Shown here: positions 47,293-59,010 of the stretch, piece by piece
Layout: every line of letters starts with the position of its first letter
Numbering within the stretch: position 1 is the stretch's first letter
Assembly (NCBI GenBank): GCA_030704615.1
Contig: CM060732.1
Span: 52,931,053 to 52,991,052 of the forward strand
Length of the DNA stretch: 60,000 nt
Direction: 5' to 3'
DNA from: Takakia lepidozioides
Lineage: Eukaryota; Streptophyta; Takakiopsida; Takakiales; Takakiaceae
Notes under the pieces: model-generated
What the model saw: the letters and a program-made list of their open reading frames with translations, nothing else
The model's database searches: none
Told to the model about the DNA's origin: nothing
Program-made: the position numbers and the translations under genes

Positions 47293-47885
47293 CTAGTGGT
47301 AAAATAACTTGACAGTGTTGAGGGGCACAAATTGTCTTTTCATCAATTCCTTGAACCCACTCCAGTTTAAGGTTTCCGTGCTTGGACCTCGGTCGTGAAG
47401 GCGTTTCTGCCACCATTGTTGAGCATAGCCCCTCAAATACGTGGGAGCCACTTCCACCCGATCCTCGTCACTCAAACCTGGCCGCCCGGAGTATTGCTCT
47501 AGCTCCAGGAGCCAGGTGGTGTTGAGTGCTTCCGATTTCGGACGCCCTCGAAGGTGCCGGGTTCCTTAGGCTTCACCTTAAACTTTGCCTTAGTAGAAGT
47601 GGCATTAGCCGCCTTCAGCACGTCTTTCAGCGTCCCGCCAAACTGCGCCAACAACCCTTCCCAAAAGGCTGCCGGCATGGGAGGCATCTGTTGGTCGGTC
47701 GGAGCTCTTAGGGATTCCTCGGGCTCCGACTCCTCGAATTCCTCCCGCTCTTGAGCGGCCTCGTTTTCGGAAACATGCATCGCTTCCTCAAACGGCCGCC
47801 TTGGTGACACGTCGCCCCCATCGGGCTCACCAGGATCATCATCTTTTGGGCCGTTCCGCTTTCGCTTTGGCTTGCCCGACCCCAT
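47293..47885 (-). pseudogene. Chromovirus gag, 5' fragment, second copy
   Basis: It starts MGSGKPKRKRNGPKDDD at 47885 and runs through PPMPAAFWEGLLAQFGGTL and AKFKVKPKEPGTFEGVRNRK. It then shifts frame near 47520, resumes with YLRGYAQQWWQKRLHDRG and ends within FKELMKRQFVPLN. It is the best preserved version of the gag N-terminus in the window. Confidence 0.8.
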
Positions 47886-47940
47886 GATAAGGCCAATCCC
47901 AAGGACGATCACGTACTGAACTCTAGGCTCTGATACCAAG

Positions 47941-48665
47941 TGTCGCGCACCTCACTTTGGTAAGCTCCCCTTCAAGTCATAGTTGCTAGCTTGAGGCGCG
48001 TGCCTAACTCCCAACCTGGCCGCCGGACCAACTTGGAGCTTCGGCTGCTCACCGGGGCATAACGGTCCCCCTTTGATCTTCCAAAGAACCCTCCACCGAT
48101 TCGGAACCAGCAGGAATTCCCTTTGGTAGTTGGCAGTCCGGAACAGCTCCCCACTATTTGGTCGCTTTCCGGCTCGCTCGCTTACTCACTAGTTTTTGGT
48201 CACCAACGGGTTGCACCGTCTCGGGGTTACTACTCCCTATATATACTTCTGTAGCTGTCCGTGGGGGTTTCACAACCAGCCATGCCATTTTATGGCGAAC
48301 CACCACGAAAACCCTCGACTCCCGGTGATGAGTCGCGGTGAGTCTTGGCCCACTCACCACGGCCCCTATGGACCGTGATGAGTCCCAAGACTCCCCACGA
48401 CTCCCACCACGAGGTCTCCGCCCCCATGGTGAGTCATATGCCACCCCCACTAAGTCCCGCTAAGCTACCACCACCCCTTGTGGAGCCACCCCTACCGCAA
48501 CCCGGTGTGCGGGGCTCCACCTAGTGAGCGCCTCCGCCTCCTTGAGTGCCTTGGGCACTCAAGGGTGCTTCAGCCCCCCCATACCTATCGTTGCCGCTGC
48601 CCCCACCACAGGGGCAGCCCCTCATGTGTCCCGACCCCCTGCCCTCAAGGCAAAGGGCCGCGACA
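47941..48665 (-). repeat. LTR of the truncated, inverted chromovirus copy
   Basis: 725 bp, TGTCGCGG to CGCGACA on the minus strand. It is homologous throughout to the LTRs at 28607, 51199 and 56816. Confidence 0.9.
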
Positions 48666-48678
48666 GATAGTCTCTTAA

Positions 48679-49949
48679 GATAATGCCATGATGGTCCGCT
48701 TGCGGGCCACGGCGGAACCAAGCGCACCGCGGCACTCTTGAGAAAGAGTATTTCTAGCCCAAACTGAGGGAGGAAGCCGAGGAGTATGTCAAGACATGCA
48801 CCACATGCCAACAAAACCGGAGCGAGTACAAAAAGCAAGCGGGGCTGTTACAACCGATTCCAGAGGGGTCTTGGGAAAGTGTCTCGATGGATTTCATGAC
48901 TGCTATGCCGCTGTCAAAAGGATGCAATCATGGTGGTGGTGGATAGGTTCACTACAATGGGCCATTTCATCCCCACCAAGGAGACGGCAACGACGCAGGA
49001 GACGGGGCGACTTAACTTCGCCCACGTCTTCAAGCATCATGGACTCCCGAAGGATATTGTCTCAGACCGCGATCCAAAGTTTACAAGTAAGTTTTGGAGG
49101 ACACTTTGGAAGAAAATTGGGACGAGGCTCAAAATGAGCACCGCCTTCCGACCTACGATGGACGGCCAAACGGAAAGGGTGAATTCTGTGGTGAAGCATA
49201 TCTTGCGGAATTACGTGTCGGCAGACCAATCGGACTGGGTGGAGCACTTGGATGCGGCAGAGTTCTGTTATAATAACACAAAATATTCCGCAACGGGAGT
49301 TTTCCCCTTCGTATTGGTTTATGGAAAAGCACCTTTGGTGCTGACAAGTTGGGCCACCCAAGACATTGAGGAACCGGCAGTAGCGGCAGTGCTGGAAGAA
49401 CGCGAGCGTTTGTTGAAGCTCGCAAAGTACAACATTGCCAAAGCTAGGAAACGGTATGAACGGCAGGCGAATCGGAAGCGGAGGGAGGTTAAGTTTGAGG
49501 CAGGCACGGAGGTCTGGTTGAACATCAAGAATTTTCGACTACCCCCGGAAGTGAGTCCGAAGTTCGTACCTTCGTATGCGGGACCCTTTCGCATCCGGAA
49601 GGTTATGAATGAGGATGTGTATGAATTGGAGCTGCCAGCAAACAGCAAGGTGCATCCGGTATTCCACGTCTCCCTTTTGAAGCCTTATTTCAAGGATGAA
49701 GCACGTCCGAATTGGCCTCAAGTGTTGCGTCCACCACCTGTGGTGTTGGATCATGAAAATGAACCTAAGTACGAGGTGGAGGCAGTGCTTAAGTCGAGGA
49801 GGTTCAAGAATCGAGAAATGGAGTATCTCGTGAAATGGAAGGGCTATCATCATGTGGAGGCATCTTGGGTGCGTGCCTCAGAAATGGGGAACGCATCCGA
49901 GGCGATTGCAGCTTTCGAAGGGCGACCTCAAAAGCGGAAGAAGCGTTGA
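48679..49949 (+). pseudogene. Chromovirus integrase with C-terminal chromodomain (rest of pol)
   Basis: Homology begins at HDGPLAGHGGTKRT, the integrase zinc-binding region, with TAA at 48678-48680 and frame changes. It continues through CTTCQQNRSEYKKQAGLL and MDFMTAMPLSKG. A one-base loss near 48928 leads into the 339-codon open frame 48930-49949. That frame holds the catalytic core: D5 (VVVDRF), D46 (VSDRDPKF) and E82 (DGQTERVN), with 35 residues between the last two, as in the D,D(35)E class. A C-terminal chromodomain lies at about 281-319 (YEVEAVLKSRR, YLVKWKGY, ASWVRASEM), the hallmark of chromoviruses that target heterochromatin. The pol stretch between SRKQ (32455) and this point, about 90 codons in relatives, is missing or replaced by nested DNA. 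Confidence 0.9.
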
Positions 49950-51198
49950 TGGGGACATCAACCTTGGAGCGTGGAAGAGGAAATGTATGCTTAGCCCGGC
50001 TTAGCTAGCTCAGGAATCCGATTGCAAAAACTTGTATTGTACAAATTTTGTTATAAATGAAATGGTTTCCAAATGTTATGCATCCTATTTTGTTTGGAAT
50101 GGTGATGCATGGTATGGTTGGCTAGTGTGTAGAATGCATGCTAAGCTTACAAATTGGGAGAGATAAATTGGATTAATCGTGTGTTTGTGTAGTGCCGAAA
50201 TCGGGTGACTCCCACCCAAGGGGCAAGGAAACTTGCACCTTCGTTGGGAGTTCAGTGCTAGTTGCGCACTGGCTGGCCATGCGCGTACTATAATTGCGCT
50301 ACCGAGGGGGTTGTCTTGTAGTGCGGGCTAACAGAAGAAGTACGTGCTTCCGTTCATGTACTATAATCGTGTAGCCTCGGGATGAAGTCGTAGTGCGGCT
50401 TCGGCGTGTTCCCGTACCTCACGCCAGCATTCCAAGGCAGACCCATTTCTGAATGGTTCCGTAGGCATTGTAGGATGCAAGGCCATCCTTCCAGATCTCT
50501 GCAAAGGTCCTAGCCTCTGACATTCATCACACTTCTGACAATACTCGTGTACATCTTTGAACAAAGTAGGCCACCAGTATCCTGCGAGTAGTATCTTCCT
50601 ACTGGTAGTCTCTTCTCCAAATGACCTCCAGCCCACTCTTTATGAACTTCCGCCAAACTTTATTTACTTCATGGTGGTACAAGCATCGTTTTAGTACTCC
50701 ATCAGGTCCTAACTTATACATTCTGCTTCCTACCATAGTATAAGGTAAAGCTTTGATAACGATTCTCTTCCTCTGCTCCTTACCATAACTAGGTGGGCAC
50801 TGACCATGAGCATGGTTCAAGGTTATCTTCCTAGTCAAAAAGGGTTCAAGGCGAACCCTTGCTCAAGGTGATGCCAAAAGCGACATCACGAGCGGTCACA
50901 AGCAAATGTTGTTGCAGTAAGACGATTCGATCCTCGAGGAGGATCGTTCCTTGGCCCTGAAGTGGGTCAAGAAGAGTGCACTGGGAGGAGCTTGAGAGGC
51001 TCCACCCTTGGCCGGGACTTGGAGGAAGTCGGCCGAACTAGCTAGTGGAGAGTAGAGTCAAGTGGGGGTTTGGTTCTTACCATGGGACGCCATGGTACGG
51101 AAACAAACTCCTTGATGTGGGACGCCACAACTTGGATGTTCGTTTCTACAAAATAGACAAGTCAATGAAGACATCGACTCCCTGTTGGTAGGGGTGTG
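49950..51198. other. Chromovirus 3' spacer with an inserted integrase fragment
   Basis: Non-coding sequence between the pol stop and the 3' LTR. A degenerate duplication occurs near 50280-50400 (TACTATAAT..G, then TCGTAGTGCGG). The purine-rich GGTAGGGGTG just before 51199 is the only candidate polypurine tract and is weak. An unrelated minus-strand integrase fragment occupies about 50430-50838. Confidence 0.5.
50430..50838 (-). pseudogene. Ty3/gypsy integrase zinc-finger fragment, different lineage
   Basis: The minus strand reads GSRMYKLGPDGVLKRCLYHH, EVNKVWRKFIKSG, then after a frameshift WRSFGEETTSRKILLAGYWW, PTLFKDVHEYCQKCDECQRL and ALHPTMPTEPF. The YWWPT, YCQKCDECQR and MPTEPF positions are those of the H2C2 integrase zinc-binding domain. 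It differs from the chromovirus integrase at 48.7 kb, so a separate element left it. Confidence 0.75.
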
Positions 51199-51925
51199 TG
51201 TCGCGGCCCTTCGCCTTGAGGGCAGGGGGTCGGGACACGAGAGGGGCTGCCCCTATGGTGGGGGCAGTGGCGACAATAAATGCGGGGGCTAAAGCACCCT
51301 TGAGTGCCCAAGACACTCAAGGAGGTGGAGGCGCTCAGTAGGTGGACCCCCGCACACCGGGTTGCGGTGGGGGTGGTTCCACGAGGGGTGGTGGTAGCTT
51401 AGTGGGACTTAGGTGGGGGTGGCATAGGACTCACCATGGGGGCGGAGACCTTGTGGTGGGAGTCGTGGGGAGTCTTGGGACTCATCACGGTCCAATGGGG
51501 CCGTGGTGAGTGGGCCAAGACTCACCGCGACTCATCACCGGGAATTGAGGGTTTTCGTGGTGGATCGCCATAAAATGACATGGTTGTTTGTGAAACCCCT
51601 GCGGACAGTCACAGAAGTATATATAGGGAGTAGTAACCCCGAGAACGGTGCAAGCCTGTTGGTGACCAAAAACTAGTGAGTAAGCGTGCGAGCCGGAAAG
51701 CGATCAAGGTGTGGGGAGCTATTCCGGACTGCCATCGACCAAAGGGAATTTCCACTAGGCCCAAATTGGGAGAGGGTCTTGTGGAGGAGTAAAGGGGGAC
51801 CGTTATGTCGCGGTGAGCAGCCGAAGCTCCGAGTTGGCCCGGCGGCCAGTTAGGGAGTTAGGCGCGCGCATTAGAGCGAGTAATTATGACTTGAAGGGGA
51901 GCTTACCGAAGTGAGGTGCGCGACA
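51199..51925 (+). repeat. 3' LTR of the chromovirus
   Basis: 727 bp, TGTCGCGG to CGCGACA, followed by TATTC, the same five bases that precede the 5' LTR. Confidence 0.92.
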
Positions 51926-51930
51926 TATTC

Positions 51931-54900
51931 CGACCTCTGCACTGCAATTTGCATTGCCCCAGTTGTCCAATGGATCGTACTGCGGACATAGCAAAATTCT
52001 ACTGTGTGTACAGTCGTCAGGCCCCTCTGCAAAGTCGCGGGGGAAAGGTCTCGTTGTTGTGCAGAAGGACGTGCTCTGTAGAAGCTTGGAACTTGAAGTT
52101 GGAACTGTTCATGTTGAAAGAGAAGTGTACGATGATTCCGGCAAGGTTGACAACATGTTGATACTAGAGCCAGATATTGTTGGAAGCCGTAGAGAATGGA
52201 GAGTTTTGGCGGGCAAGTACCGCGTGCATGGGGATCAAAGACGTTTGTATGCTAGTTCCATCTTGACGCCCGGAACCACAGCTTCAGTGGCTCCTGCCTT
52301 CATACCTGTTCCTTAAAAAAAAAAAAACCAGCACTTCCACAACTTTCGTGGAACTCTCGGAAAGCTCTGATGAGGACATTTCGGAGATCCCTCCACCTCC
52401 TAACCCATGTGCTTATGTGGACCAAGATGTTCAAGAGATTGCCAGTGTCATTCCAAAGTTGCAGTCTCTAAAAGGCTTGCCTAATAGCAGGAGTGATGTG
52501 CGTGGGATTGCATGGGGGACCATTCGAATTAAAAGAGAAAAATGCCTGCCGGCGGAGTTTGATGGTGATGTCCTTTTCGAGTTACCCCCTCCAACCTTGT
52601 GTGGTGGTTTGGCTGGTTTGATGCAGGGTATGGACAAGAAACACGATGGACACCCTTGGTGCAGGACAAAAACTACCAACATACACAATCCTTATGGTTT
52701 GAAGTTTCGGAGATCAGTTTGCGTGGGGCATCTGAGATGTACAAATGCAGATTGCAATGGCCTAAGATTGAGTGGTTCCGCAAACAAAACAGAGTGGGAG
52801 GGCTGTGCAGATAATCCATTTGGAGTGGGATGTGCCCCTCCCAGTAGCACTTCATTCATCTGTAGGTTCTGCAAATTGGTCCCAACATGCAAGGCTCGCA
52901 TGTACTACGTGCTTCATCGTTGCCCCACCCTTTCTCGAGCTTGTATACATTTCGGGAATCACGATCACCCGGTGTGCAAAGGAGATTGCAGAGACAATAT
53001 AGAAACCGTCTGAGGACTCCTGTAGCAGGAAGTCCACAATGCTCCGAATGCTTCGCCTTCAGCCATCGCCCTTGCAGCAAGCAAGACGTTCTTACAAAGA
53101 CATATTCTTGGGGAACCAGATGCCACCTCATCAAAGCTGGACTCCTCAAACCTGGAGGCTGTGATGGATCATTTCTCAACTTTAAGCAGTCTCAATGTCC
53201 AGAACCACATCAACGCACTACAAATGGGCCCGGGGAAGAGAGGTTTTGTTGACAGCATTCTGGACTTGAAGCGTAGAAGCAAATACGACTTCATTCAGGA
53301 TAGTTTCTTCTCAGGCCAGGGATCCATGAAAGTGTACTTGTTCAAAATGTCGACGGTGGGGGAAGGTAGTGGGGGGTTAGCCTGGTCCGAAGAATGCAGC
53401 CCGGAGGAGATCTGGAGAAATCGTGGCGGATGTTCGACCATGTCAAACGTGTTTAGGACTGGACAACCATGGCTTCTCATGTGTACAATCCAACTTACCA
53501 AAGAGTCATGACTATAGCAGTTTGCGACATGCAATCCGAGGATACTGAATCTCAAATTCTGATGTGGAAGTCTCTTGTCAACGTGATGACATTGAATGGT
53601 GTGCCTGATCCAAACTTCAATGGATTCATGGCTAACAGCGCAAAGACAAACTGGAATGCAGTGAGGTGTGTGTTTGGTTCTGGAGACCCCAAAACCCCTA
53701 TGGAAGGTAGGTGAGCATGACGCAAACTCACTGTATCAAACTATCCGAACATGGTGGTATTCCTCGGATGCAGCAAGCCAAGAAGGTCTCAAAGAGCTTG
53801 ACGACTGGTTTGGGTTTTGGCATTTCCGGTACAGGCAATGGGGGGGGTTTCATGACAACAGTAAGTTCTGGGACTCTAAGGGTTTTTTTTTCTTCACTTG
53901 TCAGGAAAGATTGATTCATTTGATGCCTGCTGTTGCCCACTACAACTGCACTTCAAACAAGAAAACTCACTGGAAAAGCTCATTGCTTGCAGAATATGAC
54001 GCTGGAGGAAATTGCGGATATGCCCTCCTGCAATCTTTCGAAGACAGTGCACAGTGTTTGGATGAAGCAATCCGGGAAGAACGGACTGGATCTGTACGAT
54101 GCAACGTTTGATGACATGGTCCGCGCGCTATCGCAACAAACACGGTACCAAAATTTCCTTCGGGGACGGGGTGCAGACAAGGGGCCAGACAAGGCAGAGT
54201 TGCTGCTCAGGTCTGCAAACAGATTAAAAGATCCTACTAAGATGGCACGGGCTGTGAACAAGTGCACAATGGGAACACCATTGCAGTCACGGCATGCACA
54301 TCTGGAAGGAGAGGAGAGGTTTGGTCCGTGCAAACAAAAACTTGACACCCCACCAAGCTCGTTTGCAAATTCGATCGGGACAACTTCGCGGTACCACGTG
54401 TGCCTGTGCCCCCCACTTTTGTGGGTGCCACCCCCTTTGTGGGGGAGTCTTCTTCGCCTTCGTTCCCTCAGGAGGCTCCAACCAGCACAGTCCCCGGGGA
54501 AGGGGAGAACATGCTGCCGGTAGAGGAGTCAGACTGTACAGACGCAATGTGGCATATAGAACGGACTCCCCATGGATCAAAAGTCAAATGTGCCACTATT
54601 AGGGTACCCTCGTTCCAGAAGTGCAAGTCCCAAATTTCCAAAGGGACTTGCGGAACTCCTGCCCCGACATTCACTAGGTTGTTCAAGCATTACCAGTCAC
54701 GGGAGTCTAGGCCTCACAAGTTTTGGTTCTGTCCGGATGACATTGTGCGTTGTGTCATGGGGATTGTTCGGGAATCTGGGATAATGAAGCCTCAAATTCC
54801 AGCCGTGCGGCCAGTTAAGTTAGGAACCGCACTCTCCAAACTGGAAATTGACATGCTAGAGGAGGCCGGGTTTTGCCTTCCAAGAGCCCCTTCTGTCGTA

Positions 54901-55299
54901 ACACCGATGGCGGTATGTCAGGTTGAGGCTGGTGCAGACAATGAGTGCAAGATGGAATCTGCTAGAACCCTGCAGAGTCGCGTCACCCAAATTGTGAATG
55001 TTCCCTTGCCAGGGTATGGGCGGGTGTACACCATGGCGACTTCTGGATCTGTTGTTCATGACAGGACCTATGAGATTACTATTGGCAATTTCCCTAACTG
55101 CACTTGTCCAGACTTTCAGAACAAGCTCTCAAGCTCTCTTGGGAAGAGAGTGAAATTTGTCCCGTGTAAACATCTTTACTACATCTACATTCGGAGGATG
55201 TTTTGGAATCCTAAACGAGACACGTACATTCACCAATGTACGATAGGACCCAGTGATGTTCATACACTGCTACAGAGAGATACTTCGGGTATAGATTGA
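51931..55299 (+). pseudogene. SWIM-domain MULE-like transposase, copy B, split by the chromovirus and decayed
   Basis: Order: N-terminal region (VGSRREWRVLAGKYRVHGD at about 52170-52230); ESSDEDISEIPPPP; FDGDVLFELPPPT; a Cys/His zinc-binding block (VGHLRCTNADCNGLRLSG, then FICRFCKLVPTCKARMYYVL and CIHFGNHDHPVC, ending 53011 at TGA) that resembles the WRKY/GCM1-like fingers in front of MULE transposases; then NHINALQMGPGKRGFVDSIL, and the catalytic region NPTYQRVMTIAVCDMQSEDT. The second catalytic-type Asp is Asn here (GFMANSAKTNWNA against GFMADSAQANFNA in A and C). About 40 residues covering ERTCLFHWTQSLEKH are deleted at about 53712. The C-terminal frame 54400-55299 is open and ends with the SWIM finger: NFPNCTCPDFQ, then VPCKHLYYIYIRRM. 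The copy is older and more diverged than A and C. Confidence 0.75.
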
Positions 55300-56815
55300 G
55301 ATGTAGTCGGGATTTGCATTGCAACTCTGCCGGTTTGCCGTCCTTGTCATTGATACTCAAACCTGGCTGACTCAGACTTTGGAAATGGCTACATTTGCTT
55401 AATGGGAACATTTTTTGAATTCATGAGATCAATGTTGTTTTGCAATCAATATTTGTTTTCAATCTTGTTTTTCAATGCATGTTTGTCTTGCAACCACGTG
55501 GACTTATATATGGCTTAGTGCTGGTTAATTAATGGCAACACTTTCTTGAATGAGATCAATCTTGTATTACAGAATTGGCTTATGACTTCACTTTGTATGA
55601 GATGAATGGGATTCATGTCATGAATGGCCTTTTATAAGCAATCTTATTTCACTCATTCATGCCACATTCATCCAGTCATTATCATCCAACATTCATCATG
55701 CATTCATCCATTTCCCTAAACCCAATCATCCATGCTTACTTCGTCGAGAAGTTTTTCGTACACATTCGTCCCACATTTTCTGTCATGGAGGTCGACATCT
55801 TCGGTCCCAGCATGATATGTTAGCCTCCAATAGGCACCGGTTTGCGTCCACGACAATATGCCCTGCTTCTTCCACGGTTACACGTTCCACTTCCAATTTG
55901 TGCTCACGCTTAAAGGAATCTGCTCACTATTAGTGGAATCTGCTCATGCTTAGTGCGCTAAGCGTGAGCGCGCTCACACCACAACTGCTCTCTACTTTAT
56001 CAGTCTTGCCATGCACACAGAGTATGATAATTCATGTATGTGGTGGCATGGTCACTCTTATGTATGATGGGCGGAGGTGTTCAGTGTGGACCCAATAGTA
56101 TACAATAGTATCCGAATATCGATCCAAAAGTCCAGGGCAGTTTGTAATATTACCTGTCGTCACTCCAAGAAAAGTTGGCTTTTACGACTCTGTCTTATGA
56201 CTGCAAATGCAGTTATGAAAGCCATTTACGACTCCCTGACTCTGAAGAAGTAGAAGCTGAGTTAGTTGTGACATGACAATTACGACTCCCTAGGCTTTCT
56301 GTGACGTGGCGCCTAAGCAATGCACTCATAGTCATATATGTCGGCTTTACTGAAATACTGAACGGACAGTGTAGTCCATGTAAGCGGTTGTGCAAGAGTG
56401 ACACATGCTTGACACAAAAAATGACATGTGGCAAAGTGTTCGCTCTCCATGACTTTGAACTATGACTACGTGCGTGCTAATCCGGTTGCAACACGTGGCG
56501 CGTTGCAATTTTTACACGTGGTCCCTCAGGAGATTGACATGTGACATGATGGGTGTTTTATTATGTATTTCCACACATTTGTATTTCTGCCACGTGGTGC
56601 ATTACTATTGGAGAGTGAAAATAGATGCAGTCATTATTATGACTATGGTAGAAGTCATATATATATATATACATATATAATGAACAGGGACAGAGGCCCT
56701 GGAAATTTTAATATATAAAGGGGGACGAGAAGTACATAAGGAAAACCTAGGAAGGCACTGCTTCAAGACTAGAGGCAAAAAGCTGCAAAAAAACTAAGCA
56801 AGGAGAGAGCACTAA
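55300..56815. repeat. 3' flank of SWIM/MULE copy B with CATTCATCC tail and GTGAGCG palindromes
   Basis: CATTCATCC/CATCCA units are dense at 55655-55740. A GCTCACGCTTA, then GCTAAGCGTGAGCGCGCTCAC cluster lies at 55908-55978. A (TA)n microsatellite is at about 56657-56680. Frames are short and unrecognisable. The element's right end may lie near the GTGAGCG cluster, but I see no clear inverted terminal repeat or target duplication. Confidence 0.45.
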
Positions 56816-57538
56816 TGTCGCGGCCCTTTGCCTTAAGGGCGGGAGGTCGGGACACAAGAGGGGCTGCCCCTGTGGTGGGGGCAGTGGCAACAATAGGAAC
56901 GGGGGCTAAAGCACCTTGAGTGCCCAAGGCACTCAAGGAGGCGGAGGCGCTTACTAGGTGTAGCCCCGCACACTGGGTTGCGGTGGGGGTGGGTCCACGA
57001 GGAGTGGTGGTAGCTTAGTGGGTCTTAGTGGGGGTGGCATAGGACTCACCATGGGGTGGAGACCTTGTGGTGGGAGTCGTGGGGAGTCTTGGGACTCATC
57101 ACGGTCCAATGGGGCCGTGGTGGGTGGGCCAAGACTCACCGCGACTCATCACCGGGAATCGAGGGTTTTCGTGGTGGTTCGCCATAAAAGGATGGTGTTG
57201 TTTGTGAAACCCCCGCGGACAGTCACATAAGTATATATAGGGAGTAGTAACCCCGAGAACGGTGCAAGCCCGTTGGTGACCAAAAACTAGTGAGTTAGCG
57301 TGCGAGCCGGAAAGCGACCAAGGTGTAGGGAGCTGTTCCGGACTGCCAACAACCAAAGGGAATTTCCACTAGGCCCAAATTGAGAGAGGGTCTTGTGGAG
57401 GAGCAAAGGGGGACCGTTATGTCCCGGTGAGCAGCCGAAGCTCCGAGTTGGCCCGGCGGCCAGTTAGAGAGTTAGGCACGCGCATTAAAGCGAGTAACTA
57501 TGACTTGAGGGGAGCTTACCGAAGTGAGGTGCGCGACA
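56816..57538 (+). mobile_element. Solo LTR of the chromovirus family
   Basis: 723 bp, TGTCGCGG to CGCGACA, flanked by a perfect 5-bp duplication ACTAA (56811-56815 and 57539-57543). No internal region is present, so this is a solo LTR left by recombination between the two LTRs of one insertion. It is more diverged from the other LTRs than they are from each other. Confidence 0.93.
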
Positions 57539-57546
57539 ACTAAAGA

Positions 57547-58315
57547 CTAAGAGCCAGGGCCTGCAAGGAGGTAGAGGCCAGGCTGCACAAAGCAGCCCAG
57601 CACAGAAGTGCCAGAAGAGGCATTGTGGACTCCCTCTCTTGATCCTCTTCCAGAAGCTGTGGTCATGGTTGAGGTGCCTGATTTTATCAACTGTGCCACT
57701 GCAGCTGCTGCCTTTAGTTGACCATCTACCCATGCAGGTTTCTTGTAGATATTGATCCACAAGGAATCATAGGTAATCTTGTGCTTGGAAATCTGGCCCT
57801 CTTGGATGAATCTGTGCCCACACTCTACCCCTGTTCCTTCAGCTATCCATGCATCTGCACAAATCATGCATACATCATTGCCTTGTTGCAAGCAGCTGAC
57901 AATGACAGCCTAGATTTTTTCTAGGAAACACCCAACTCAACTTATCACACTAGTTCTTATGCTCAATTGCATCTGCTACTCTCTGGACCCACACTCTATC
58001 TCTGCTCCTGCAGCTATCCATGGCTCTGCACAAATCATGCATTCATCCTTGCATTGCTGCAAGCATCTGACAATGACAACCTAGATTTGTTCTAGGAAGC
58101 ACCCAACTCAGTTTATCACACTAGTCGTATGCTGAATTGCGTATGTTTGTAATCCAACAGGCATTCACCTTTTTGCCTCGATTGTCCCACCATTGACTGG
58201 GGTCAAAAAAGTATTCATTCCACAACTGCTCCTCCTCTCTTGTACGGGGGTTGCTATTCCATGAGCTCATGAGCTCATGAGCGGCATGGCTCACCCATGA
58301 GCCACCAAGTAACAC
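57547..58315 (-). pseudogene. OSB-like (organellar ssDNA-binding protein) fragment, decayed
   Basis: Two minus-strand exons match the PDF motif of plant OSB proteins, which bind single-stranded DNA in mitochondria and plastids. Exon 58315-58169 encodes EEEQLWNEYFFDPSQWWDNRGKK before a GTGAAT donor; the usual motif is W..FF..P..WWDNR..K. Exon 57811-57547 begins HPRGPDF and, after a one-base insertion, continues KHKITYDSLWINIYKKPAWV. This matches PDFKHK...LW......PWV. The OB-fold region is absent and the frame is broken, so it is a captured or relic fragment. The intron contains a tandem duplication of about 171 bp. Confidence 0.55.
57818..58140. repeat. Tandem duplication of about 171 bp
   Basis: CACACTCTACCCCTGTTCCT at 57818 recurs in diverged form at 57989. 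Both are followed by CAGCTATCCATG, GCACAAATCATGCAT, CTGACAATGACA and AGGAA.CACCCAACTCA. The duplicated part spans the border of the second OSB-like exon and its intron. Confidence 0.75.
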
Positions 58316-58499
58316 ACTACGAATTTCGGCAGGTTTTTTTCGGGCCCAAAACGATAAAATAATCGAAAGTAGTATAAGAAGAGAAGGTTTTCGAAGATTT
58401 CCACGCTCATGCTGGAAGCACTCCGCTCATAAGTACCAGTATCTGCTCATGACTTGGAGCCCAAGCTCATGCCGCCAGGCCAGATCATAGAAAAACAGA

Positions 58500-59010
58500 A
58501 TTATGGCCAATAACGGCACCGAAATTACCCCAGACTCCGAAAACGCAATGGCGACCTATAACCGTGGATAGTACTGTTGCAGAAGTGCAGGATGGTTGGG
58601 TATAATGGCGTCGTAATTGGGTACAGGAAAAGAAATAGCCGGCTGAAGGCTCGGGAGTGAAGCCAATAACGGTGCCGAAATTGGGCTCCGCCAACCAAAT
58701 ACCCGGCTGAAGCCTCCGGAGTGCAGCCAATAACGGCGCCGAAATTGGGGTCCCGAAACCAAATACTCGGCTGAAGCCACCGGAGTGCAGCCAATAACGG
58801 CGCCAAAATTGGGGTCCGGAAACCAAATATCCGGCTGAAGGCTCGGGAGTGCAACCGATAACGGCGCCGAAATTGGGCTCCGGAAACAAAATTCCCGGCT
58901 GAAGCTTCCGCAGTCCATCCAATAATGACGCCAAAATTGGGCTCCAGAGAGCAAATACACGGCTTACGGTGAGGGAGTTTTGCCAATAACGGCACCGAAA
59001 TTGAGGATAG
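58500..59010. repeat. 64-bp tandem repeat, at least six units
   Basis: CCAATAACGGCGCCGAAATT-like starts lie at 58663, 58727, 58791, 58855, 58919 and 58983, exactly 64 bp apart, with a further diverged start at 58507. Units contain CCAAATACCCGGCTGAAGCC and CCGGAGTGCAG. On the minus strand all three frames stay open and give repeated FVSGAQFRRRY-like peptides. These follow the repeat and are not genes. Confidence 0.93.

Larger units (their letters stand above)
47293..48665 (-). mobile_element. Truncated second copy of the same chromovirus, opposite orientation
   Basis: On the minus strand it has an LTR (48665-47941, 725 bp), primer-binding site TGGTATCAGAGC (47938-47927) and the start of gag. 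It stops within gag near 47293. It sits inside the pol gap of the first copy and lacks RT, integrase and a 3' LTR. Its gag N-terminus is unbroken where the first copy is frameshifted. Confidence 0.85.
28607..51925 (+). mobile_element. Chromovirus-type Ty3/gypsy LTR retrotransposon, opened by nested insertions
   Basis: The two 727-bp LTRs both start TGTCGCGG and end CGCGACA, so the terminal TG..CA is present. The bases just outside them are the same, TATTC at 28602-28606 and TATTC at 51926-51930. They are therefore the two ends of one 23.3-kb insertion. Internal order is PBS, gag, protease, RT, RNase H up to about 32455, then about 16 kb of foreign DNA, then integrase with chromodomain (48685-49949), a spacer and the 3' LTR. 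By eye the LTRs differ at about 18 sites (roughly 2-3 percent), mostly C/T or G/A changes. Internal genes carry stops and frameshifts, so this copy is not autonomous. Confidence 0.88.
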
